Program-made: the position numbers and the translations under genes
Shown here: positions 8,334 to 15,938 of the stretch, piece after piece
Layout of the letters: every line of letters begins with the position of its first letter
Numbering within the stretch: the first letter of the stretch is position 1
The notes under the pieces: model-generated
What the model was told of the DNA's origin: nothing
Database searches by the model: none
The model's input: only the letters and a program-made list of their open reading frames with translations
From: Solirubrobacter sp963837485
GTDB taxonomy: Bacteria > Actinomycetota > Thermoleophilia > Solirubrobacterales > Solirubrobacteraceae
Assembly (NCBI GenBank): GCA_963837485.1
Contig: CAWINP010000018.1
Coordinates: forward strand, 186,001-250,000
Length of the DNA stretch: 64,000 nucleotides
Reading direction: 5' to 3'

Positions 8334-10312
8334 CTGACACCGCGCCGGTCGCGATGTCCTTCGGCTTCATCGACCGCCGCGTGATGGCGGCGGTCGAGCG
8401 CGTCGCCGGCACCGACCCGGACCCCGGCGACCCGTTCCGCGGCCTGTACATCTCCGACGAGGTCGCGCTGCGGCTCACGCAGGGCGACTCAGCGGGCGAC
8501 GCCGACGGGCGCCTGCAGGAGGTCGTCCAGGCGCTCGGGCTCGACCTGCTCGAGGCCGCCGTGCTCGCCGTCTGCGCCGCCGCCGAGCTCAACCCGCGCT
8601 ACGGGCGGCTGTACGCGTACCTGCAGGACGACGTCACCCGCAAGCTGCCGAGCCCGCGGCTCGTCGGCCAGCTGCTCGAGGGCGAGGGCCTCTCCTCCGC
8701 CGACGTGATGGCCGCGTTCGACGCCAACGGCCGCCTGCGCCACCTCGGCGCGCTGAGGCTGCTCGGCGACGCGCAGACGCCGCTGGCCGAGCGCCCGATC
8801 AAGGTCGCCGACCGGCTCGCGGCCGCGCTGCTCGGCGGGCGCATGGACGAGTCCGCGCAGCCCACCCGCCTGCGCGTCGTGGAGCTCCCCAGCCACGCGC
8901 CCGGCCGCGACGAGGCGGTGCAGATCGTCTCGGCGCTGCTCTCGCGCGCCAGCCACCTGCCGATCGTGCTCGCCGGCCCCGACGCCGACTCGCTGCTGGC
9001 GACCGCGTACGGCCGCCCGCTGATCGCCGTCCACGTGCGCGACCTGAGCGACCGCGAGGTGCTCGCCGAGGCGACGCTCGCCTCCACGCTCGAGCGCAGG
9101 CCGCTGATCTTCGAGGGGCTCGAGGACATCGAGCCCGCCGAGCGCGCGCGGCTGCTGCGGGCGATCGAGCAGCGCCCCGAGCGGACCGTCCTCGCCGCGC
9201 CGACGCGCACCGCCGCGCTCGCGCTCGGCGAGCGGACGGTCCTGCTGGTCGAGTCGACGGCGCCGAGCTTCGCGGAGCGCCAGCAGGCGTGGGCCGACCT
9301 CACGGGCACGGCCCAGACCGGCGACGTCGCCGCCAAGTTCCGGCTTTCGATGACGCAGATCGTCGAGGCGGCCGAGGTCGCCCGGCTCGCGGCGACCGCA
9401 CGCGGCGCCGATGCGCCCGAGCCGACCGATCTCGACCTCGGCGCCCGCCAGGCGTCGTCCTCGCGGCTCGGCGAGCTCGCCGCCCGCCTTCCCCCCGGCT
9501 ATCGCTGGGAGGACCTCGTGGTGCCCGAGCGCCAGCGCGAGCTGCTGCAGTCGATCAGCGCCTACCTGCGCCACCGCGACCGTGTCCTCTCCGACTGGGG
9601 CTACGAGCGCACCGTCGCCCGCACGCAAGGGCTCAAGGTCCTGTTCGCCGGCGAGTCCGGCACCGGCAAGACGATGGCCGCCCAGGTGCTGGCCGCCGAG
9701 CTGGGCCTCGAGATCTTCCGCGTCGACCTGGCGACGACGGTCAGCAAGTACATCGGGGAGACCGAGAAGAACCTCGATCGCATCTTCGGCGCCGCCGAGG
9801 GCTCGAACGCGATCCTCTTCTTCGACGAGGCCGACGCGCTGTTCGGCAAGCGCTCCGAGGTCGGCGACTCGCACGACCGCTACGCGAACATCGAGGTCGC
9901 CTACCTGCTGCAGAAGATGGAGGGCTACCCGGGCGCGGTGATCCTCGCGACGAACTTCAGGCGCAACATCGACGATGCGTTCGTCCGCCGCCTGGACTTC
10001 GTGATCGACTTCCCGTTCCCCGAGGCCGAGGACCGGCGCCGGATCTGGGAGCGCGTGCTGCCCGAGCAGGCGCCGAGGGCCGACGACGTCGACCTCGACT
10101 TCCTGGCCGAGAAGTTCAAGCTCTCAGGTGGCGCGATCCGCAACTGCTCGCTCGCCGCAGCCTTCCAGGCCGCCGACGACGACGGGCCGATCGGGATGCG
10201 CCACCTCGTGCGCGCGGTCGCGCAGGAGTACGGAAAGCAGGGGCGCCTCACGCTGGAAGCGGACTTCGAGCGCTTCCACGATGTCATCAAGGTCGGCGCG
10301 GCAAGACGCTGA
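8330..10312 (+). CDS. AAA+ ATPase of the contractile injection system
   Basis: A 660-residue AAA+ ATPase of the type found in nearly all eCIS loci (Afp15/Pvc15-like). ATG 8330 overlaps the DUF4157 stop by 4 bp. The N-terminal half, about 1-400, contains a degenerate AAA module without a recognisable P-loop. The C-terminal module has Walker A GESGTGKT (about 441-448), Walker B ILFFDEAD (about 495-502), a sensor-1 Asn in ILATNFRRN and arginine fingers in DAFVRRLDF. Such ATPases are thought to aid particle assembly or cargo loading. The gene is split from the structural operon by an opposing methyltransferase gene. Confidence 0.92.
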   Translation: MTDTAPVAMSFGFIDRRVMAAVERVAGTDPDPGDPFRGLYISDEVALRLTQGDSAGDADGRLQEVVQALGLDLLEAAVLAVCAAAELNPRYGRLYAYLQDDVTRKLPSPRLVGQLLEGEGLSSADVMAAFDANGRLRHLGALRLLGDAQTPLAERPIKVADRLAAALLGGRMDESAQPTRLRVVELPSHAPGRDEAVQIVSALLSRASHLPIVLAGPDADSLLATAYGRPLIAVHVRDLSDREVLAEATLASTLERRPLIFEGLEDIEPAERARLLRAIEQRPERTVLAAPTRTAALALGERTVLLVESTAPSFAERQQAWADLTGTAQTGDVAAKFRLSMTQIVEAAEVARLAATARGADAPEPTDLDLGARQASSSRLGELAARLPPGYRWEDLVVPERQRELLQSISAYLRHRDRVLSDWGYERTVARTQGLKVLFAGESGTGKTMAAQVLAAELGLEIFRVDLATTVSKYIGETEKNLDRIFGAAEGSNAILFFDEADALFGKRSEVGDSHDRYANIEVAYLLQKMEGYPGAVILATNFRRNIDDAFVRRLDFVIDFPFPEAEDRRRIWERVLPEQAPRADDVDLDFLAEKFKLSGGAIRNCSLAAAFQAADDDGPIGMRHLVRAVAQEYGKQGRLTLEADFERFHDVIKVGAARR

Positions 10313-10317
10313 GACCG

Positions 10318-10487
10318 CTGGGGTTCGTTGAAGCATGGTCGGTCCGATCGATGGGGTGCAGCCGTGGATGCCTCGGGGCGCGCGCGACAGTGATGCGTGG
10401 CTCTGCCACGTGAGCGTCGCGGGTGACTCGAGGCGCCGCGGATGTGCCGCAGCGGGCGTACCGGAATGCTTCAACGAACCCCTGGGG
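10318..10487. repeat. Long imperfect palindrome, about 170 bp
   Basis: The outer arms are a perfect 17-bp inverted repeat: GGGGTTCGTTGAAGCAT at 10320-10336 against ATGCTTCAACGAACCCC at 10466-10482. Inside, the two arms also align imperfectly. CCGTGGATGCCTCG pairs with a CCGCGGCGCCTCG-like complement, GCGCGAC with GTCGCG, and the centre is CGTGGC-TCT-GCCACG. The whole gap between the convergent ATPase and methyltransferase genes can therefore fold as one long hairpin. It may be a bidirectional terminator, a structured RNA or a MITE-like element. Confidence 0.75.
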
Positions 10488-10508
10488 AACAACGAGGCGC
10501 CGCGGGCG

Positions 10509-11933
10509 TCATCTGATGTCGTGCGGCACCACCAGGAACAGCCGGGCGATCTCGGCCAGGTTGGCCTCGAGATCCTCGGGGCCGAGCTCGAGCCCGGTTC
10601 GCTCCCGGAAGTCCGCGAGGATCGCGTCGCGATCGCGCGTGCCGTCGAGCAGCACGATCAGCGCTCGCGCGGCGGGCTCCTCCATGCGAACGGTCTGGTA
10701 GGCGAGCGACGTCAGGTCGGGCCCCTGGGCGGCCTGCCAGCGCGCGAGCGGCGAGACCTCGGGGCGCTCCCCCGGCTCGGTGGCGGCGTGCAGCGGGCCG
10801 GCGTGCGGGATCAGCCGCTCGAGCCGGAAGCCTTCCAGCAGCGCCTCCCCGAGGTCCAGCGGGCCGGCGCCGAGCGCCTCGCGCAGCGCCTCGAACGCGA
10901 CGGCGCGCGGGCGGGCGCGGTCGAGCTCGGCGAACGCCGCGGCCGCGAGCCCGCCGTCGAGCGGCTCCGCGCTCGGACGGGCCGCCCAGTGCAGCCGCGC
11001 CGCGTGCTCGGGCGAGGGCTCGACCATGACGTCGCGCCCGGCCCGGCACAGCACGCTCTGGCGGAAGACCCGCGGCAGCATCAGGTCGCTGTATTGCTCG
11101 AACGCGACGCGGTCGCCGGCCGCCAGCTCGCGCAGCGCGGGCTCGACCTCGACCGGCAGCTCGCCGGTCCGCAGCCCGCTGAGGTCGGCCTCGCCGACGA
11201 ACTCCAGCCCGTGGCGCGCCGCGTGCGCGGCGAAGTCGGCGAACCACACCGGCTCCCAGAAGTCGCTCAGATCGTCGTGCACGAGCCGGTAGAGCGGGCC
11301 AGCGGCGAGCGCGGGGACGAGCCGCTCGATCAGCTGCCCGTACATGTCGGCCTCGGTGGCTCGGCTCTGGCGCAGGAACAGGTACAGCTCCTGCGCCTTG
11401 GCGGCGCGCTCCAGCGGGTCCTCGATCCCGCGCGCATGCCACAGCCCGGCGTCGCGCAGCATGCGCCGGAAGTAGCCGCCGGGATTCGCGTTGTAGGAGA
11501 CGTAGGCGAGGCCACGGGGCGCCAGGTGCGAGGCGAGCAGCGCCATCAGCGCGTCGCGCGCGTCGGGCGGGATCCACGCGTACACGCCGTGCGCGACGAT
11601 GTAATCGAACTCGCCGAGCTCGCCGCTCGTCAGCGCGCGTACGTCACCTTGCCGGAGCTCGAGGTTTGTAAGACCGACGTCATCGGCGGCGGCTCTGCCC
11701 TCCTCGATCGCCGACTCCGCGAGGTCGACGCCGACCGCCTGGATGCCCGGGGTCGCCGCGGCCATCGCCAGCAGGTTGCCGCCGGCTCCGCAGCCGACCT
11801 CCAACACGCGGGCGTGGAACGGATCCGGGGCCTCGAGCCCGTGCAGGATCGCGACCGTCGCGAGACGGTCGGGATGCGTCTGCGCGTAGGGAAAGTTGGA
11901 GTAGCGGACCTCGTCGTAGACCGTGCTCGTCAT
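10509..11933 (-). CDS. SAM-dependent methyltransferase with regulatory domain
   Basis: A 474-residue class I methyltransferase. ATG 11933 is chosen; a 13-codon longer frame starts at 11972 inside a direct repeat. Residues about 35-160 form the SAM-binding fold (VLEVGCGAGGNLLAMA motif I, VGVDLAESAIEEG, LRQGDV, YIVAHGVYAWIP). The middle, with YNANPGG and ELYLFLRQSRATEADMYGQL, resembles the methyltransferase regulatory domain (MethyTransf_Reg). The C-terminal 100 residues look like the winged-helix tail of the same family. The target is unknown. The gene sits between the two CIS gene groups on the opposite strand and may share the operon promoter region, so a role in modifying CIS components is possible but only inferred. 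Confidence 0.85.
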   Translation of the reverse strand: MTSTVYDEVRYSNFPYAQTHPDRLATVAILHGLEAPDPFHARVLEVGCGAGGNLLAMAAATPGIQAVGVDLAESAIEEGRAAADDVGLTNLELRQGDVRALTSGELGEFDYIVAHGVYAWIPPDARDALMALLASHLAPRGLAYVSYNANPGGYFRRMLRDAGLWHARGIEDPLERAAKAQELYLFLRQSRATEADMYGQLIERLVPALAAGPLYRLVHDDLSDFWEPVWFADFAAHAARHGLEFVGEADLSGLRTGELPVEVEPALRELAAGDRVAFEQYSDLMLPRVFRQSVLCRAGRDVMVEPSPEHAARLHWAARPSAEPLDGGLAAAAFAELDRARPRAVAFEALREALGAGPLDLGEALLEGFRLERLIPHAGPLHAATEPGERPEVSPLARWQAAQGPDLTSLAYQTVRMEEPAARALIVLLDGTRDRDAILADFRERTGLELGPEDLEANLAEIARLFLVVPHDIR

Positions 11934-11972
11934 GTGCCCTGGAGTTTTCACGACGTGCCCTGCATTTTTCAC
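11934..11972. promoter_or_regulatory. Two direct repeats in the divergent CIS/methyltransferase promoter
   Basis: GTGCCCTGGAGTTTTCAC (11934-11951) and GTGCCCTGCATTTTTCAC (11955-11972) match at 16 of 18 positions and repeat with a 21-bp period, two helical turns. They fill the space between the methyltransferase start codon and the DUF4255 gene. They are probably binding sites for a regulator of the CIS operon; the protein is unknown. Confidence 0.5.
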
Positions 11973-12007
11973 ACCTCAGGCGTTCATGTGGTTAGGGTCG
12001 GCGTCGC

Positions 12008-12868
12008 ATGCTGACCGTGAACGTGCCGCTCAACACGATGCTGGCGGATCTCGACGAGACCCTCCGGAATCTGTTGAAGGAAGAGCTGGAGATTCACGGC
12101 TTCGAGGGCGTCGACATCGCGTTCGACGCGCCCTCCCGCGACTGGTCGGGCCAGCTCTCCAAGCCGGCGGTCAACGTGTTCCTGTACGACCTGCGCGAGG
12201 CGGAGACGCTGCGCACGAGCGAGTGGCAGCGGCTCAAGCGCGACGGGCGCACGTACGAGACGCGCCCGCCGATGGTGATGGAGGCCTCCTACGCGGTGAC
12301 CGCCTGGACGCAGGCGGTCGAGGACGAGCATCGCCTGCTCTCGCAGGTGCTCGCGATCTTCTTCGCCTATCCCGAGATCCCCCAGAGCAAGCTCAACGGG
12401 CGGCTCGCGAACGGGTCGCAGACCTGGCCGATCAAGGCGCGGATCGGGCAGGGCAAGGGCGAGAAGTCGGACTTCTGGAGCGCGGTCGGCGGCCAGTACA
12501 AGGTGTCGCTGGATTACGTCGTGCGGCTGTCGGTGGAGTCGGGCGCCAGGCTCGAGCGCGGGCCGGAGGTCCGCACGCAAACGATCCGCACGCAGATGAC
12601 CGACGCCCCGGCCGGGACGGTGCTCGAGATGCACCGGACCGCCGGCCGCGTGACCGACAAGAAGGGGCAGCCGCTGGCCGACGTGTGGGTCACGCTCCCC
12701 GACATCGGGAGCTGGACCTCCAGCCGGTCCGACGGGCGCTTCCGCTTCGACCGTCTGCCGCCCGGGCGCCATCGCGTGCTGGCGCGGACCGCGGACGGCC
12801 GGGAGGCCGACTCGCACATCGAGGTTCCCGGAACGGGGGTCGATCTCACGATCGACGGCAAGGGATGA
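12008..12868 (+). CDS. DUF4255 (Pvc16/Afp16-like) tail terminator with carboxypeptidase-regulatory-like tail
   Basis: A 286-residue protein whose residues about 10-205 match the DUF4255 family: LDETLRNLLKEEL, AVNVFLYDLREA, MVMEASYAVTAWTQ and HRLLSQVLAIFFAYPEIP. In eCIS particles this family caps the tube and sheath and sets or stabilises length. Residues about 212-285 form an added beta domain like carboxypeptidase regulatory domains (GRVTDKKGQPLADVWVTLP, SDGRFRFDRLPPGRHRV). It could decorate the capped end or bind a partner. ATG 12008 is used; ATG 12038 is possible, but neither has a strong Shine-Dalgarno sequence. This is the first gene of the main CIS operon. Confidence 0.9.
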   Translation: MLTVNVPLNTMLADLDETLRNLLKEELEIHGFEGVDIAFDAPSRDWSGQLSKPAVNVFLYDLREAETLRTSEWQRLKRDGRTYETRPPMVMEASYAVTAWTQAVEDEHRLLSQVLAIFFAYPEIPQSKLNGRLANGSQTWPIKARIGQGKGEKSDFWSAVGGQYKVSLDYVVRLSVESGARLERGPEVRTQTIRTQMTDAPAGTVLEMHRTAGRVTDKKGQPLADVWVTLPDIGSWTSSRSDGRFRFDRLPPGRHRVLARTADGREADSHIEVPGTGVDLTIDGKG

Positions 12869-12949
12869 TCGAACGGGTAGGCAAGGATTGCCCGAATGGC
12901 TGCCTTGCAGCCTCTGGTCTCCGGAAGCGGGGGCCGGGAAGGTGGGGAC

Positions 12950-13321
12950 ATGGCCAGTGAGTCAGGTCCCCGCGTCCTGCTCGGAAACCTCGGGCCGATC
13001 ATGCGTCTCGGCATGAATCGCGTCCTGAGCGAGCAGGGCTGCCAAGTGGTCGGTCAGGAAGACCGGCCCAGCGCCATCATCGGGGCCGCCCATCGGCTGC
13101 GCCCCGACATCGTGGTGCTCGACCTCGACGGAGGGTCGTCGCACGAGCTGGGCCAGCTCGTACGTGGTGCCTCTCCCGAGACCACCGTCGTGCTCTGGGC
13201 ACGGGAGGAGGACTTCATGGAAGTCCTCGAACCGGCCTCGAGCACATCGCGCCTCGTCTCCGCTCCCATCCTCGAGCGGCTCCGCGGCGAACTGAGCAGC
13301 CAGCAGCACGTCCACGAGTGA
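12950..13321 (+). CDS. Stand-alone receiver-like domain (pseudo-receiver)
   Basis: A 123-residue protein with the alternating fold of a response-regulator receiver and no output domain. ATG 12950 is preceded by a GGTGGGG ribosome site. The aspartate strand DIVVLDLDGG is present at about 53-62. The usual N-terminal acidic pair is replaced by Gly-Asn-Leu-Gly at 12-15, and no Lys follows the fifth strand (VSAPILE). Mg-dependent phosphorylation is therefore unlikely, and the domain may act as a protein-binding module. It lies 10 bp before the sheath gene, inside the structural operon. Confidence 0.75.
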   Translation: MASESGPRVLLGNLGPIMRLGMNRVLSEQGCQVVGQEDRPSAIIGAAHRLRPDIVVLDLDGGSSHELGQLVRGASPETTVVLWAREEDFMEVLEPASSTSRLVSAPILERLRGELSSQQHVHE

Positions 13322-13330
13322 AGGAGTGAA

Positions 13331-14896
13331 ATGCCCACGTACCTGACTCCCGGCGTTTACGTCGAGGAGGTTCCGTCCGCGAACAAGCCGATTGAGGGCG
13401 TGAGCACGTCCATCGCCGCGTTCGTGGGTCTGGCGCCGGGCGGCCCCGTCAACACGCCGATGCGGATCTCGAACTGGACCCAGTTCGCGAAGATCTACGG
13501 CGATCCGAACGAGCCCGACAACGGCCCGTTCATGGAGGGCGCGTACCTCGCCCACAGCGTCTACGGATTCTTCCAGAACGGCGGGAACCTGTGCTGGGTC
13601 GTGCGCGTCGGCGAGGACGGCGGCTCCAACGGCGCCGGCGCCCAGGCGCGCGCAGCGCTCCCCGCGGCGGCGGACGCCGGCGTCGAGGCCTACAGCGCGG
13701 TCGCGCTGGAAGCCGGCAAGGACGACGTCAAGGTCGAGATCGCCGAGGAGCCCTCCGCTGGCGAGGGCACCGACAAGACGTTCACGGTCCGCGTGACGTC
13801 CGGCGCCGAGAAGGAGGAGATCACCGGCCTCTCGCTCAAGAAGGGCCGCACGAACATCGCCACGAAGGTCAACGCGCAGTCGAAGCTGATCAAGATCGAG
13901 GAGACCGGCGCGGCGCTGCCCGAGGCGCAGCGCGCTCCGGCGGCGGGCACGTACTCGCTGTCGGCGCCGTCGATCGACCCGGCCAAGATCAAGCCGACGC
14001 ACTTCGAGGGCGACGTCGCCCGCCGCAAGGGCATGGGCGGCCTCGCCGCGGTCGACGAGATCACGATGGTCGTGATGCCGGACATCATGACCCTCGCCAC
14101 CGACAACGGCGACGACGTCCAGGTCCGCGATCTCCAGGGCAAGATGATCGCCCACTGCGAGAACGCCGGCGACCGCATGGCGATCCTCGACGCGCCGCCG
14201 GACCTGCTCCCGCAGGAGATCCTCGAGTGGCGGATGAACACGGCCGGCTACGACTCGAAGTTCGCGGCGCTGTACTACCCGTGGATCGAGGTCATGAACC
14301 CGCTGACGAACCAGCCGATGATGGTTCCGCCGTCGGGTCACGTGGCCGGCCTGTGGTGCCGCACCGACGCCACGCGCGGCGTGCACAAGGCGCCCGCCAA
14401 CGAGGTCGTCATGGGCGCCAACGGGCTCGGGTTCCAGATCACCCAGGCGGAGCAGGGCGGCCTCAACAAGGTCGGCATCAACTGCATCCGCGCGTTCCCC
14501 GGCCGCGGCATCCGCGTGTGGGGGGCGCGCACGATGTCCAGCGACCCCGAGTGGCGCTACATCAACGTCCGGAGGCTCTTCAACTTCGTCTCCGAGTCGA
14601 TCATGGAGGGCACGCAGTGGAGCGTGTTCGAGCCCAACGACGAGAAGCTGTGGATCCAGCTTCGGATCGCGGCCTCGAACTTCCTCAAGCGCGTGTGGAG
14701 CGACGGCGCGCTGTTCGGCACCACGCCGAACGAGGCGTTCTACGTCAAGTGCGACAGCGAGACGAACCCGCCGGAGGTCATCGAGGCCGGCCAGGTCATC
14801 TGCGAGATCGGGATCTCGCCGGTGAAGCCGGCCGAGTTCGTGGTCTTCCGCCTGAGCCAGTTCAGCGGCGGCGAGGGTGCCTCCGTCGCCGAGTAG
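13331..14896 (+). CDS. Contractile tail sheath protein
   Basis: A 521-residue sheath subunit that surrounds the inner tube and contracts to drive it into the target. Start ATG 13331 has AAGGAG 6 nt upstream. The N-terminus TYLTPGVYVEEVPSANKPIEGVSTSIAAFVG is the signature of phage and eCIS sheaths. The C-terminal part holds GIRVWGARTMS, then YINVRRLFNFVSESI and VICEIGISPVKPAEFVVFRLSQ, the handshake strands shared by sheaths. A less conserved insert at about 100-225 would face the outside. Only one sheath gene is present, unlike Afp or PVC, which have three. Confidence 0.96.
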   Translation: MPTYLTPGVYVEEVPSANKPIEGVSTSIAAFVGLAPGGPVNTPMRISNWTQFAKIYGDPNEPDNGPFMEGAYLAHSVYGFFQNGGNLCWVVRVGEDGGSNGAGAQARAALPAAADAGVEAYSAVALEAGKDDVKVEIAEEPSAGEGTDKTFTVRVTSGAEKEEITGLSLKKGRTNIATKVNAQSKLIKIEETGAALPEAQRAPAAGTYSLSAPSIDPAKIKPTHFEGDVARRKGMGGLAAVDEITMVVMPDIMTLATDNGDDVQVRDLQGKMIAHCENAGDRMAILDAPPDLLPQEILEWRMNTAGYDSKFAALYYPWIEVMNPLTNQPMMVPPSGHVAGLWCRTDATRGVHKAPANEVVMGANGLGFQITQAEQGGLNKVGINCIRAFPGRGIRVWGARTMSSDPEWRYINVRRLFNFVSESIMEGTQWSVFEPNDEKLWIQLRIAASNFLKRVWSDGALFGTTPNEAFYVKCDSETNPPEVIEAGQVICEIGISPVKPAEFVVFRLSQFSGGEGASVAE

Positions 14897-14931
14897 TCGA
14901 AGTCAACGCCTAACTGAAAGGAACGACCGGC

Positions 14932-15378
14932 ATGCCGGCCAATGACAAGGAAGCACACGTCCCAATTTGGTTCACCTTGAAGATCGGCGGCGCCGAGGCC
15001 GCGGGCTTCTTCAAGGAGGCGACCGGCTTCGACTCCGAGTCCGAGGTGTCCGAGATCAAGCGGTCGCTCCCGAACGGGCGCACCGACGTGATCAAGGCGA
15101 TGGGCAACACCAAGTGGGGCGACATCGAGCTCAAGCGCGGCATCGATCAGGACAAGACGCTGTGGAACTGGCGCAAGCTGATCGTCGACGGCAAGCTCAA
15201 GGACGCCCGCAAGGACTGCACGGTGACGATGCTCGACTACGAGGGGACCCCGGTCGTCACGTACTCGATCATCAACGCGTGGCCCAAGAAGTACACGGGC
15301 GTCGGCCTCAAGGCCGACTCGAACGAGGTCGCCGTGGAGGGCATCACGCTCTGCCACGAGGGCTTCGAGATCCAGTAG
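14932..15378 (+). CDS. Inner tube protein 1 (gp19 family)
   Basis: A 148-residue T4 gp19-like tube subunit, the family that forms hexameric rings stacked inside the sheath. Seen: WFTLKIGGAEAAGFFKEATGF, LKRGIDQDKTLWNWRKLIVDG and WPKKYTGVGLKADSNEVAVE, matching the family throughout. AAAGGA lies upstream of ATG 14932. A second tube-type gene occurs at 19599; the pair parallels Afp1 and Afp5, where one forms the tube and the other the baseplate-proximal ring. This copy follows the sheath and is the likely main tube. Confidence 0.95.
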   Translation: MPANDKEAHVPIWFTLKIGGAEAAGFFKEATGFDSESEVSEIKRSLPNGRTDVIKAMGNTKWGDIELKRGIDQDKTLWNWRKLIVDGKLKDARKDCTVTMLDYEGTPVVTYSIINAWPKKYTGVGLKADSNEVAVEGITLCHEGFEIQ

Positions 15379-15396
15379 GAGCTGTACGGACACGCC

Positions 15397-15771
15397 ATGA
15401 AGTCGGAGTACGCGTTCACGCTTCCCAAGGGGCTCGTCGACAGCGACGGCAACGTGCACCGCGAGGGCACGATGCGGCTGGCGACGGCCCGGGACGAGAT
15501 CGAGCCGCTGCGCTCGGCCGAGGTCCGCGCCAACGAGGCGTACCTCGCCGTGCTGCTGCTGGCTCGCACCGTGACCAGGATCGGGGCCTTCAACGAGATC
15601 TCCCCCGAGCTGATCGAGGGGCTCTACGCGGCCGACTTCGACCACCTCCAGCGTCTCTACGAGCGGATCAACACCGACGGAGAGGCGGTGGGGGTGGTGG
15701 CGTGCCCGGCGTGCGCCCAGCAGTTCGAGGTGGACCTCACGGAGATAGAGGACGGGCGCCTGGGGGAATGA
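15397..15771 (+). CDS. Phage tail assembly-type protein
   Basis: A 124-residue protein in the slot between tube and DUF6760-like genes. The N-terminal part (YAFTLPKGLVDSDGNVHREGTMRLA, then EIEPLRSAE) resembles tail-assembly chaperones and similar proteins of eCIS and phage loci. A short CPAC motif near residue 104 stands alone, so a full zinc finger is not supported. Its stop overlaps the next start by ATGA. By position it may help deliver tube or tape-like subunits during assembly; direct function is not shown by sequence. Confidence 0.75.
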   Translation: MKSEYAFTLPKGLVDSDGNVHREGTMRLATARDEIEPLRSAEVRANEAYLAVLLLARTVTRIGAFNEISPELIEGLYAADFDHLQRLYERINTDGEAVGVVACPACAQQFEVDLTEIEDGRLGE

Positions 15772-15926
15772 CGCGGCCGTCTCCCGACGAGTTGTTGGGG
15801 GAGGCGGCCCGCCTCGCGTATCACCTCCATTGGCCGCTCGACACGATTCTCGACCTCGAGCACGCCGACCGCCGCCGGTTCCTGCGAGAAGCCGACGCCC
15901 TCGCGTACCCCACCGAGCCTTACTAG
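15768..15926 (+). CDS. Small DUF6760-like eCIS protein
   Basis: A 52-residue protein starting at ATG 15768, overlapping the previous stop by 4 bp. The sequence PSPDELLGEAARLAYHLHWPLDTILDLEHADRR and YPTEPY is helical. It resembles small proteins found just after tail-assembly genes in eCIS and phage loci (DUF6760, or the gpG-T second product of tail chaperones). The arrangement recalls the phage tail chaperone pair, here made by coupled translation rather than a ribosomal frameshift. Confidence 0.78.
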   Translation: MTRPSPDELLGEAARLAYHLHWPLDTILDLEHADRRRFLREADALAYPTEPY

Positions 15927-15938
15927 ACCTTCACAGAC

